Below the pieces are notes generated by a model that ran no database searches, was not told the DNA's origin, and saw only the letters and a list, made by a program, of their open reading frames with translations. Below are positions 8,328-16,105 of a DNA stretch of 64,000 nt, piece by piece. Made by a program: the position numbers and the translations under genes. This stretch comes from an uncultured Lachnoclostridium sp. GTDB lineage: Bacteria; Bacillota; Clostridia; Lachnospirales; Lachnospiraceae. The DNA lies in the NCBI GenBank assembly GCA_948330435.1, contig CAOJBY010000009.1, forward strand, positions 65,366 through 129,365, given 5' to 3'. How positions within the stretch are numbered: position 1 is the stretch's first letter; every line of letters begins with the position of its first letter.

Positions 8328-9809
8328 TTAATACTCCAGATTTGTGCCGTTGCTTTCGATTACCTGCTTATAATAATCAAAGCTGTCTTTTTTAATTCGC
8401 TTGAAAGTTCCCTTTCCATAATCATCTACATCCACATAGATGAAGCCGTAACGCTTGGACATCTGCCTTGTGGATTCGCTGACCAGATCAATGCATCCCC
8501 ACCAGGTATAACCCCACAGCTCCACGCCGTCCTCATTGATGGCATCGCTCATGGCCTTTACATGGTCTCTTAAGTACTCACAGCGGTAGGGATCGTGAAC
8601 CTTGCCATCCTCAGCAACCACATCCTTTGCACCCAAACCGTTTTCCACGATGAATAAGGGCTTGCGGTAGCGGTCATAGAGATCCACCAGAGAGATCCGA
8701 AGTCCCGTGGGATCCGTCTGCCATCCCCACTCGGAGGAGGGGAGATAGGGATTCTTAACGCCATTCACCGTATTGCCAGGAGCCATATCAAGACCCTCCG
8801 TATTGGCCGCCATGCAGCTTGTCATGTAGTAGGAGAAAGATACGAAATCTACACAGCCCTCTTTCAGAATCTGGGCATCCTCCGGCTCCATATGAATGAC
8901 ATAACCCTTATTTTCAATCTCCTTTTCCAGATACTTCGGATACTCTCCAAATACCTGGATATCCACATAGCGGTAGATGCTTCTCATTCTCTGCTGATTA
9001 GCCAGATTATCCTCGGGCTTGCAGGTAAAGGGATAGAAGCAGAGCTTTGTCATCATGCAGCCAATCTGGGAACCGGGAACAAGCTCGTGACCGATCTTCA
9101 CCGCCTTTGCACTGGCAATCATCTGATTATGCATGGCCTGATAAATAGCCTGCTCAAAGGGCATATCCGTAAAGCGGTCCTCAATAAGTGCACCACTTGT
9201 AACCGGATGACGCAGCATAGCATCAATCTCGTTAAAGGTCAGCCAGTATTTTACATACTTTCCAAAGCGTTCAAAGCACACACGGGCATATTTTTCAAAA
9301 AGGTCAATCACCTCTCTGGAATACCACCCACGGTAGTCAGTGGCGAGCACAAGGGGCGGATCATAGTGAGACAGGGTTACCAGGGGTTCTATTCCGTATT
9401 TTTTACACTCCTTGAACATATCCTCGTAAAATGCGATTCCGGCTTCGTTGGGTTTTTCATCCCTTGGATCCGTAAAGATCCGTGACCAGGAGATAGACAT
9501 ACGGAAGATTTTATAACCCATCTCGGCAAACATTTTGATGTCTTCTTTATAGTAATGGTAAAAATCAATTCCCCGGCGTTTAGGATAATTGGCTTCCGGC
9601 CCTGCCGCCAGTGCTTCCTCCAGATCCTTGCTGGAAAATGCAAACTGCTTGGTAAAGTCAGCCACTCCAACCTCACGATAAGGCAGACAGTCCTCAATGG
9701 TCATTCCCTTGCCGTCCTCGTTCCATGCTCCCTCAATCTGATTGGCGGCTGTTGCACCGCCCCAGAGAAAGTTTTCGGGAAATTTCAGTGGTGATGTGTT
9801 GTTATACAT
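8328..9809 (-). CDS. bglA: 6-phospho-beta-glucosidase, GH1
   Basis: Hydrolyses phosphorylated beta-glucosides such as cellobiose- or arbutin-phosphate to glucose 6-phosphate plus aglycone. The 493-residue protein begins, from the ATG at 9809 preceded by AGGAGG, with the GH1 N-terminal motif FPENFLWGGATAANQIEG. The acid/base Glu is in WLTFNEID and the nucleophile Glu in PLFIVENGLG. The segment SKRYGFIYVDVDD near the C terminus is the usual phosphate-recognition region of phospho-glucosidases. It lies in the operon between the PTS permease remnants and the HAD phosphatase. The enzyme looks intact although its permease is broken. Confidence 0.95.
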   Translation of the reverse strand: MYNNTSPLKFPENFLWGGATAANQIEGAWNEDGKGMTIEDCLPYREVGVADFTKQFAFSSKDLEEALAAGPEANYPKRRGIDFYHYYKEDIKMFAEMGYKIFRMSISWSRIFTDPRDEKPNEAGIAFYEDMFKECKKYGIEPLVTLSHYDPPLVLATDYRGWYSREVIDLFEKYARVCFERFGKYVKYWLTFNEIDAMLRHPVTSGALIEDRFTDMPFEQAIYQAMHNQMIASAKAVKIGHELVPGSQIGCMMTKLCFYPFTCKPEDNLANQQRMRSIYRYVDIQVFGEYPKYLEKEIENKGYVIHMEPEDAQILKEGCVDFVSFSYYMTSCMAANTEGLDMAPGNTVNGVKNPYLPSSEWGWQTDPTGLRISLVDLYDRYRKPLFIVENGLGAKDVVAEDGKVHDPYRCEYLRDHVKAMSDAINEDGVELWGYTWWGCIDLVSESTRQMSKRYGFIYVDVDDYGKGTFKRIKKDSFDYYKQVIESNGTNLEY

Positions 9810-9865
9810 AATCCATTCCTCCTTATTATAGTCGCTGTGCGACAACACTAAATAGTTTCATAATA

Positions 9866-10774
9866 TTATTTAATTATAGTTAATAAAGCTTCACTCTTTG
9901 CTATCATGCCCTCTGTCTCATTGGGAAGCACATCCAGATAGTCTCCGGAGTTTGTTACCAAAACGGGTGTTACCAGGGAATATCCCTCTTTCAAAATGGC
10001 TGCCAGATCTACCTCCAGCAATACGTCTCCTGCCTTTACTTTCTGATTCTCCTGTACCTTTACCTCAAAATGTTTTCCCTGCAAGTTCGCTGTGTCAACA
10101 CCCACATGGATGATACACTCTACTCCATCCTCAGAAGTAATTCCAACTGCATGCTTCGTCGGGTACAAAGCTGTCACCGTGCCGTCAAAGGGAGCCACAA
10201 CAACTCCATCCTCCGGGTCTATGGCAATTCCCTTACCCATGGTTCCGGAAGAGAATACCACATCCTTTACCTGCTCCAGAGGAATCAGAGTTCCGGTAAT
10301 CGGTGCATAGACAACAGAATTCTTCTTTTCTCCCGTTGTCACTGTCGGCTGACTTGAAGCTTTTGTCTCCGTCTTAGACTCATTCGTTTCCTCTGAAAGT
10401 CCCATTACCAGTACAAAGCCAAGTCCTGCTGCTACCGCCATACCAAGGCATACGGCCCAGAAGCCCTCTCCCATAAATACGGGAAGAGATAAAATACAAG
10501 AGTTTACAAACGAGGTCGCACGGCCGCCAAAGCCACCTACAATAGCTCCTCCCGCTGCACCTGCAATAACTGCTGCAATTAATGCATTTCTAAATTTCAA
10601 AATAACACCATAAATACCAGGCTCTGTAATTCCAATGAAAGCTGAAATTGCTGTAGATGCACCAATAGATTTATTTTCACTCTTCCTTGCCCTTACCATG
10701 ACGCCCATGCAAACACCAAACAGTGCCAGAGTTCCCATGGTATTCATCGGAAGCAGGAAGTCATAACCAAAATT
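9866..10774 (-). pseudogene. Beta-glucoside PTS permease, 3' part (IIC end and IIA)
   Basis: Continuation of the permease gene in another reading frame. Homology resumes around 10774 with the segment NFGYDFLLPMNTMGTLALFG; the first ATG in this frame is at 10747. It contains the IIC motif GITEPGIYG and a complete C-terminal IIA domain from about VYAPITGTLIPL, with the phospho-accepting His in CIIHVGVDT. Compared with BglF/BglP proteins, roughly 50-55 residues of IIC are missing upstream, including the segment around the conserved His of the FG(L/M)H region. The 3' part could still be translated as a membrane-IIA fragment, but not as a working permease. Confidence 0.75.
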
Positions 10775-10791
10775 TTAGAAATATAATTTGC

Positions 10792-11577
10792 CTAGGGTGC
10801 AATTCCAATTAATGTTAAGGGCACCATAATAATCAAAACAAACAGAGGCGTAAATACCAGACGCAAAACCTTAGGTATCACTTTGTCGACCAACGGATAT
10901 ACAAAACTCAGTACCAGCACCGCCAGAATAATTGGAATACTACTCGATGCATATTTTACAAATGGTATGGGCAGACCCAGGAAAATCATAGGTGCCGCAC
11001 TTTCCGCAAGACCCTCTGTCATGGTCGGATACAAGAGTGCCCCTGCTAATGCCAGAGAACATGCCGTGTCTGTCTTAAAGCGTTTGGATGCGGACCAAGC
11101 CACTAAAAACGGCAGGAAATAGAATACGCAGTCACCTGCAATGGTCAAAACCTGAATAGCATCAGAAGCAGCATCAACGCCGCAATAAGAGGTCAAAATG
11201 GTAATCAAACCCTTAATCATTCCAGCACCGGCCAAAGCAGGGATAACGGGAAGAAGAATGGCCGCCATAGTTTCGAAGACACCTGTTACCTGAAACTTCC
11301 TTTTCTGCTCCATGGTCTCTTCCGTATGTATAAATCCCGTCTGAACAATTACCGCATCATAAACTGTATTTACTTCATTTCCAATAATGATCTGAAGCTG
11401 TTCCGCTTGATACTGTGCACCTAACACTCCATCTAACGCCTTAAGCTTCTCCAAATCCACAGAAGACTTATCTTTCAGATAAAACCGCAGTCTTGTTACA
11501 CAGTGAAACATCTCCTTGATGTTCTCTTTGCCGCCTACTTCTTTCAGAATCTGTCCGGCCAGTTTTTTTGCATCCAT
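10792..11577 (-). pseudogene. Beta-glucoside PTS permease, 5' part (IIB and first IIC half)
   Basis: Encodes a complete IIB domain with phospho-Cys26 in MFHCVTRLRF, then IIC helices up to MVPLTLIGIAP, where a TAG at 10792-10794 stops the frame. Past that stop the same frame reads ANYISK, a plausible continuation of IIC, before homology jumps frame at about 10774. So there are two lesions: a nonsense codon and a deletion with frameshift. A full IIBCA permease would be about 620 residues. The gene is preceded by its RAT/terminator leader and follows bglG, as in the E. coli bgl operon. A sequencing or assembly error cannot be excluded from the sequence alone. Confidence 0.8.
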
Positions 11578-11611
11578 AATCGCTCCGCTTTTCTTTTATA
11601 AATAAGTAAAA

Positions 11612-11661
11612 TAAAAAGACCCAAATTAAGATATCCTTTCCGATACATTAATTCAGGTCTT
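11612..11661 (-). terminator. Leader terminator before the PTS permease
   Basis: Minus-strand stem AAGACC-TG-AATTAA pairs with TTAATT-TG-GGTCTT and is followed by TTTTTAT. Its 5' arm overlaps the 3' end of the adjacent RAT element, so the two structures exclude each other. Confidence 0.85.
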
Positions 11662-11684
11662 GCCTCCATTACGAGTCACAATCC
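11656..11684 (-). promoter_or_regulatory. RAT antiterminator element 2, before the permease
   Basis: On the minus strand this reads GGATTGTGACT, then CGTAATGG, then AGGCAAGACC, matching the BglG/LicT ribonucleic-antiterminator pattern. It begins about 20 bp past the bglG stop. Binding of BglG should stabilise it and prevent the terminator at 11612-11661. Confidence 0.85.
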
Positions 11685-11704
11685 TAAGCATTATGTTCTC
11701 TCAC

Positions 11705-12532
11705 TCATTCAATATGAATTGTCAAGTAAAGCTTTTCTTCACGGCTTACATCATATCCGAATTCCAAATGAATGTATTTTGCAATCCGCTGTACACATTC
11801 AAAGGATTTCTTATAATTATTCTCTACAAGCTCCAGAAGCTGATTGTCGCCGTCCGTCGATGTCAACGGCTTTTTATCCATCATTCTCTGTACAAAGAAC
11901 TTCAGATGCGTTATCAGGCGATAGTAATCAAGAGAATCCTCCTGAAACTCCATCTTAAAATAATTGAGGATGATCATCAGGGTATCCTGCACAATCCGTG
12001 TTCTCTGTACGGTATCCTCCATGGAACCGTTCATACTTGCATTTACAAAGTGAAATGCAATGAAGCCCGCCTCGTCCTCCGGAAGTTCCACCTCAAAAGT
12101 CCTGTTAATCAGTTCAAGAGCTTCCAGAGCCGTCTCATATTCGCCACGGTACATCATCTTCGTCTCAGTCAGAAGCTGATTCTTAATCAGCATTCCCTCC
12201 CGATATCTCTGAACACTGAAATGAATATGATCCATGAGGGAAAGATAGATATTATCATCAAAATCGTGTTCCAGCTTCTTTCTGGCATTCTCAATGACTT
12301 TCTCGGTAATCTCCAGATATTCCCCCGGAATCTCCCTCAGTATCTTTTGAAATCTTGCCGCCAAATCCGGAACCTGCTGGGAGAAAATACACTCGATTTT
12401 GTCTTTCTCTATGGTATCTCCCCGTTTTTTCTGGAAAGCAACTCCACTTCCCATTACAATGATATCCTCTCCCTTTTCGTTCAAAGAAATAACAACATTA
12501 TTGTTCAGTACTTTCACTATCTTCAGAACCAT
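11705..12532 (-). CDS. bglG: BglG/LicT-family transcription antiterminator
   Basis: An RNA-binding antiterminator of 275 residues. The N-terminal CAT domain (about 1-55) begins MVLKIVKVLNNNVVISLNE, followed by two PRD domains (about 65-170 and 172-275) with the conserved His-containing patterns YLSLMDHIHFSVQRYRE, AGFIAFHFVNAS and LYLTIHIE. PRD phosphorylation by the cognate PTS permease normally inactivates the protein. The ATG at 12532 is chosen from family N termini; the ribosome binding site is weak. The gene is flanked by RAT/terminator pairs on both sides, so it controls itself and the permease-glucosidase genes. With the permease broken, its negative input may be lost. Confidence 0.93.
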   Translation of the reverse strand: MVLKIVKVLNNNVVISLNEKGEDIIVMGSGVAFQKKRGDTIEKDKIECIFSQQVPDLAARFQKILREIPGEYLEITEKVIENARKKLEHDFDDNIYLSLMDHIHFSVQRYREGMLIKNQLLTETKMMYRGEYETALEALELINRTFEVELPEDEAGFIAFHFVNASMNGSMEDTVQRTRIVQDTLMIILNYFKMEFQEDSLDYYRLITHLKFFVQRMMDKKPLTSTDGDNQLLELVENNYKKSFECVQRIAKYIHLEFGYDVSREEKLYLTIHIE

Positions 12533-12589
12533 CCCTCGCTTTCTGAGTTTAATTCTCTTTCGTCCGCCGGATGCGTGTTCCAGTGAGAC

Positions 12590-12641
12590 AAAAAAATACA
12601 GGCCACCAAAAGCAATCTTCTTCTGCTTTCGGTATTGCCTG
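12590..12641 (-). terminator. Leader terminator before bglG
   Basis: Minus-strand arms CAGGC..ACC.AAAGC and GCTTTTGGTGGCCTG pair and are followed by TATTTTTTT. The 5' arm shares bases with RAT element 1. Confidence 0.8.
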
Positions 12642-12658
12642 CTTCCCAGTAACAATCC
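12631..12658 (-). promoter_or_regulatory. RAT antiterminator element 1, bglG leader
   Basis: Minus-strand sequence GGATTGTTACTG, GGAA, GCAGGCAATACC is close to the textbook BglG/LicT RAT consensus. It overlaps the terminator at 12590-12641 and lies about 40 bp downstream of the promoter. Confidence 0.9.
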
Positions 12659-12699
12659 TCATCAAGCTATGTATAACTCTTGTAAACGTCTACGCAAAT

Positions 12700-12727
12700 A
12701 TAATAACACAATAAATAATTCTGTCAA
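12700..12727 (-). promoter_or_regulatory. Promoter of the beta-glucoside operon
   Basis: Perfect TTGACA (12722-12727) and TATTAT (12700-12705) on the minus strand with 16 bp between. It feeds the RAT/terminator leader of bglG. Confidence 0.8.
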
Positions 12728-12842
12728 TGGGTTTTTATTTTTTTGGCGGATTTCACAATTTCATAGTTCTGAATTTGTGAGATATAACCAAATACAAAGT
12801 GTTTGTGAATGGAAACTGCCGGAGGGACCCAAAATGCACCCT

Positions 12843-12879
12843 CATCCGTTCGTTTATTCAAACATTATACGAACGGATG
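12843..12879. repeat. Perfect 11-bp inverted repeat downstream of the AroE-like gene
   Basis: CATCCGTTCGT and ACGAACGGATG are separated by 15 bp, with partial outer pairing CACCC/GGGTG. There is no T-run, so it is a poor intrinsic terminator; it may be an operator or an RNA-stabilising stem. Confidence 0.5.
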
Positions 12880-12933
12880 CTTCCGGGTGATTTTCCTTTC
12901 TCCTCCAGCAGCTTCAACCATTAAGAAACTATT

Positions 12934-13785
12934 TTACTCAAATTCCTTTCGCAAGGTATCCTCCATCACCTTTAGGGACGGCTCCACACCCGTCCATAGC
13001 TTAAAGTTCAGTGCCGCCTGGCAGGCCAGCATTCCCAGGCCATTGACTGCCGTTGCACCCTGTTTTTCCGCTTCCTTTAAGAAGAGGGTATCTACCGGAT
13101 TAAATACTACATCTGCCACCACCATATGAGATGTAATGCCCTTATAATCAATGTCCGGCTTCTGATCTCCGTCCGGATGTAAGCCTATGGAAGTGCCGTT
13201 AATCAGGATATCCGTATTCTCCGGAATCCTGTGGCATCCCTCCCACTTCTCACAGGAAGCCGCCGCTTTGGTGTGCTTTTTCAGGGTATCCACCAGTTCT
13301 TCGGCCCGTTCCAGCGTACGGTTTACAATGGTAATAGACGATGCTCCTGCCAGAGCACACTCCACTGCAATGGCTTTGGCTGCTCCGCCTGCTCCAAGCA
13401 AGGTAACTTTTTTGTCCTCCAGGGAAATCCCCCGGTTATGTAATGCCTGCACAAAGCCCTTTCCGTCCGTGTTTTCGCCGAACAGCGTTCCGTCCTCACG
13501 AAGCAGCACCGTATTCACCGCCCCGATGATGCCTGCAGCCTCAGACAGCTCGTTAAGAAGCGGAATCACCTTGATCTTGTGTGGCATGGTCAGGTTGATT
13601 CCCCTCATATGGAGGACATGCAAGGACCTCATGGCATCCTCCAGATCCTCCGGCAATACTTTCAAGGTCAAATAGCGATAATTGAGACCCTTTTCCTCAA
13701 AAGCGGCTTCCATGGTTACTCCCGTGGGGTTGCCGTCTACCGGATCTCCGAATACGCCTGTCAGTTCCGCACGATAATTTTTCAT
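12934..13785 (-). CDS. Shikimate dehydrogenase family protein, variant substrate site
   Basis: A 283-residue NAD(P)-dependent dehydrogenase of the AroE family. The ATG at 13785 follows AAAGGAG. The catalytic Lys70 is in NLTMPHKIKV and the partner Asp107 in GENTDGKGF. The nucleotide fold shows LLGAGGAAKAIA and TIVNRTLERAEEL, the latter typical of NADP binding. However, the usual N-terminal substrate loop (HSxSPxxHN) is replaced by VDGNPTGVTMEAAF (residues 16-29), so the two Ser residues that hold shikimate are absent. The protein may use another hydroxy acid such as quinate, or a different ligand. It is monocistronic; no other aromatic-pathway genes are adjacent. Confidence 0.85.
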   Translation of the reverse strand: MKNYRAELTGVFGDPVDGNPTGVTMEAAFEEKGLNYRYLTLKVLPEDLEDAMRSLHVLHMRGINLTMPHKIKVIPLLNELSEAAGIIGAVNTVLLREDGTLFGENTDGKGFVQALHNRGISLEDKKVTLLGAGGAAKAIAVECALAGASSITIVNRTLERAEELVDTLKKHTKAAASCEKWEGCHRIPENTDILINGTSIGLHPDGDQKPDIDYKGITSHMVVADVVFNPVDTLFLKEAEKQGATAVNGLGMLACQAALNFKLWTGVEPSLKVMEDTLRKEFE

Positions 13786-13864
13786 CTGCTCTCCTTTCCT
13801 TTCACACAACTATGGTTTTTCTTTATTTTACACTCTGGTTGATAAAATGAAAAGTTTTTTAGAG

Positions 13865-13947
13865 AAAAAAAATGAAAGTGGAAGTCATAAAATAAAGATT
13901 TTCCGAACACGAAATATTGGAAAAACCTTTATTTTACAGCTTCCACT
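13865..13947 (-). terminator. Long terminator hairpin of spoVT
   Basis: An imperfect stem of nearly 30 bp: AAGTGGAAG and TAAAATAAAG on one arm pair with CTTTATTTTA and CTTCCACTT on the other (13876-13904 with 13919-13947). On the minus strand it is followed by an eight-base T-run. Confidence 0.75.
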
Positions 13948-13976
13948 TATCAAAACCTTTGATTTCTACTTTTTCC

Positions 13977-14525
13977 CTACTGCTCCATCTGTCTTCCCAG
14001 AAATCCGGCAGCGGAATAGGCAAGCTTCTGCTCTGCCTCTCCCATTTTGGCCTTGGGATCCCGACTGAACAGAACTACCGCACCTATGGCATCACCCTCG
14101 CACAAAATAGGACTGATGGTCTGAGCATAGCAGTCCTCCATATCTTCGTCCACAATTTTTACATACCGCTTTTCTCCTGCGGATGCCTGGATGTTTTCCC
14201 GTTCCTGGATAGCATCCTCCAGCTGATGGCTAATGGCCTTACCCATGTAATCCTTCTTGGCTCCTCCTGCTGCCGCAATCACAGCGTCCCGATCTGCGAT
14301 ACAGACCATTAATCCCGTTGTCTGAGCCAGGCTTTCCGCATACTGCTTCGCAAAGAGTCCCAATTCTCCAATAGGAGAGTATTTTTTTAATATAATTTCC
14401 CCCTCCCGATCGGTAAATATTTCCAGCGGATCACCTTCACGGATGCGAAGAGTCCTTCTAATTTCCTTTGGGATAACCACCCTTCCCAGGTCATCAATCC
14501 TTCTGACAATTCCTGTAGCTTTCAT
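13977..14525 (-). CDS. spoVT: Stage V sporulation protein T
   Basis: A forespore transcription regulator of 182 residues, close to the 178 of B. subtilis SpoVT. The N-terminal AbrB-type swapped-hairpin domain reads MKATGIVRRIDDLGRVVIPK, followed by LRIREGDPLEIFTDREGEI; the remainder is a GAF-like domain (about 56-180). The ATG at 14525 is chosen because a GGAGG site lies nine bases upstream and it gives the family N terminus. It is transcribed alone, divergent from the acetate-kinase-like gene. In Bacillus the gene is under the forespore sigma factor; a weak GTATA/CAAATACTA pair upstream is compatible but not convincing. Confidence 0.93.
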   Translation of the reverse strand: MKATGIVRRIDDLGRVVIPKEIRRTLRIREGDPLEIFTDREGEIILKKYSPIGELGLFAKQYAESLAQTTGLMVCIADRDAVIAAAGGAKKDYMGKAISHQLEDAIQERENIQASAGEKRYVKIVDEDMEDCYAQTISPILCEGDAIGAVVLFSRDPKAKMGEAEQKLAYSAAGFLGRQMEQ

Positions 14526-14622
14526 AAAAATATTCCTCCATTTACTGTACTGACCATTTCTGGAAATAGTATTTGTAAGCAAATGAATTTTATACCTGAA
14601 AAACACTTCTGTTTATTTTTTA

Positions 14623-14651
14623 TTGTACTGGAAAAAGGATTTTGTTATACT
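14623..14651 (+). promoter_or_regulatory. Promoter of the acetate-kinase-like gene
   Basis: TTGTAC (14623-14628) and TATACT (14646-14651) with 17 bp between. Transcription would start near 14658 and produce a leader of about 130 nt. Confidence 0.65.
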
Positions 14652-14678
14652 TAGTTAAAATGTTGCAAATGCAAAACA

Positions 14679-14769
14679 GCAATACCCTGACAGCGGCAGA
14701 ACAATTTATGGACACATGCATTTGTGGCCGAAAATTGTTCTAGATAAATGATGCTGGAAAGGGTATTGC
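14679..14769 (+). promoter_or_regulatory. Structured 5' leader of the acetate-kinase-like gene
   Basis: Nested perfect arms: GCAATACCCT (14679-14688) with AGGGTATTGC (14760-14769), and AGAACAATTT (14698-14707) with AAATTGTTCT (14732-14741), plus a small CACA/TGTG core. No T-run follows, so this is not an ordinary terminator. The ribosome binding site TAGGAGG begins about 10 bases past it. It may be a regulatory RNA fold or a set of paired operators. Confidence 0.6.
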
Positions 14770-14791
14770 GGAACTAATAATAGGAGGTTTT

Positions 14792-15982
14792 ATGAAGCTT
14801 TTAGTATGTAACGCAGGAAGTACATCTCTGAAATTCAAGTTATTTGTTATGCCGGGAGATAAGGTACTGGCAGAAGGAAAGGTAGAGCGTGTGGGAAGTA
14901 TGGACAACGCCATCTTCCATTTCAAAAAGCCGGATGGTTTTAAGATTTTTCAGGAAAATCTCTCGATTCCCACCTACACAGAGGGAATCCAGATGTTTCT
15001 TGACTGTCTCCTTAATCCGGAATATGGTGTGCTTTCCAATCTGCAGGAATTGGAGCGTGTAGGCTTTAAAACAGTGCTTTCCAAAGATCATTATGGGATA
15101 CACGAGCTGACTCCGGAAGTTCTAAAAGGTATGGAAGAATATCTGGTGGTAGCACCTGCCCATAACATTCCTTACCTGGAGGCCATCCATCAGTTCCAAA
15201 AGCTGACGCCGGATGCTATGCTGGTAGGGGCCTTCGAGACTGCTTTCCACACGACCATTCCTTTGGAACGTAAGCTTTACGGCATTCCCTACGAATGGTA
15301 TGAAAAATATGGGATTGAACGTCTGGGATATCATGGAGCCTCCCACAGCTATGTGGCGGAAACTTTGACAGAACTATATGGTACAACCGGGAAAGCTATC
15401 TCCTGTCATCTGGGCGGAAGCGGCTCCCTGTGTGCTATTGACAATGGAAAAAGCGTGGATACCAGCTTCGGTCTTTCTCTTCAAGTGGGATTGATTCAGT
15501 CCAATCGAAACGGCGATATGGATCCCTTTATTATTCCATTTCTTCTGGAAAAAGGGATGGAGCTTAAGGATATTATGGAGGGACTTACCAAAAAAGGTGG
15601 TCTCCTGGGCATCTCCGGTATCAGCAATGATCTGCGGGATATTGAAGAAGCTGCAGATGCCGGCAATGAACGGGCAAAGCTGGCGATCGACGTATTCTGC
15701 AATGGGATTGTCCGTTATATTGGCTCTTACTATGCAGAGTTGGGGGGACTTGACCACCTGGTCTTCACTGGTGGTATTGGTGAGCATGGATGCACTGTTC
15801 GGAGAATTGTCTGCGATCAGCTTAAGCACATGGGGATTCTACTTGATCCGGATAAAAACCTGGATTACAGTGAAAATGCAGCGATCTCTCTTCCTGACTC
15901 TCCGGTTATGATTCATGTGATTCCTGCTAACGAGGAGCTGGGAGTAGCACGGAAGACCTTTGCTTATGAACGAGAAGCATAA
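14792..15982 (+). CDS. Acetate/propionate kinase family protein, altered active site
   Basis: A 396-residue member of the acetokinase family (ASKHA fold), expected to transfer phosphate between ATP and a carboxylate. Family motifs kept are CNAGSTSLKFK (Asn7), GYHGASHSYV (His181), SNRNGDMDP (Arg239), FTGGIGEHG and NEELGVARKT. Against Methanosarcina AckA, three active-site positions differ: the GHRVVHGG Arg is Lys93 in GFKTVLSK, the FDTAFH Asp is Glu149 in FETAFH, and the HLGNGSS Asn is Gly209 in HLGGSGS. It is monocistronic, with no phosphotransacetylase gene beside it as is common for ackA. The true substrate may not be acetate, so I give no symbol. Confidence 0.85.
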   Translation: MKLLVCNAGSTSLKFKLFVMPGDKVLAEGKVERVGSMDNAIFHFKKPDGFKIFQENLSIPTYTEGIQMFLDCLLNPEYGVLSNLQELERVGFKTVLSKDHYGIHELTPEVLKGMEEYLVVAPAHNIPYLEAIHQFQKLTPDAMLVGAFETAFHTTIPLERKLYGIPYEWYEKYGIERLGYHGASHSYVAETLTELYGTTGKAISCHLGGSGSLCAIDNGKSVDTSFGLSLQVGLIQSNRNGDMDPFIIPFLLEKGMELKDIMEGLTKKGGLLGISGISNDLRDIEEAADAGNERAKLAIDVFCNGIVRYIGSYYAELGGLDHLVFTGGIGEHGCTVRRIVCDQLKHMGILLDPDKNLDYSENAAISLPDSPVMIHVIPANEELGVARKTFAYEREA

Positions 15983-16029
15983 TTAGAAAAATCAGATTCA
16001 TCCTACACCTGTCATTTTGGATAATACGA

Positions 16030-16070
16030 AAGGAGCCACAGAAAATTTTAATCTGTGGCTCCTTAATTTT
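16030..16070 (+). terminator. Terminator of the acetate-kinase-like gene
   Basis: Perfect 12-bp stem AGGAGCCACAGA (16031-16042) with TCTGTGGCTCCT (16052-16063), then TAATTTTAT. It also lies past the end of the convergent lysozyme gene. Confidence 0.85.
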
Positions 16071-16105
16071 ATATTTGTCTCATCTGTCTTGTTAAGATAA
16101 TTTCT

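Noticed and set aside
14679..14769. Intrinsic terminator upstream of the acetate-kinase-like gene
   Set aside because: The stems are strong but no T-run follows, and the gene would be cut off from its promoter.
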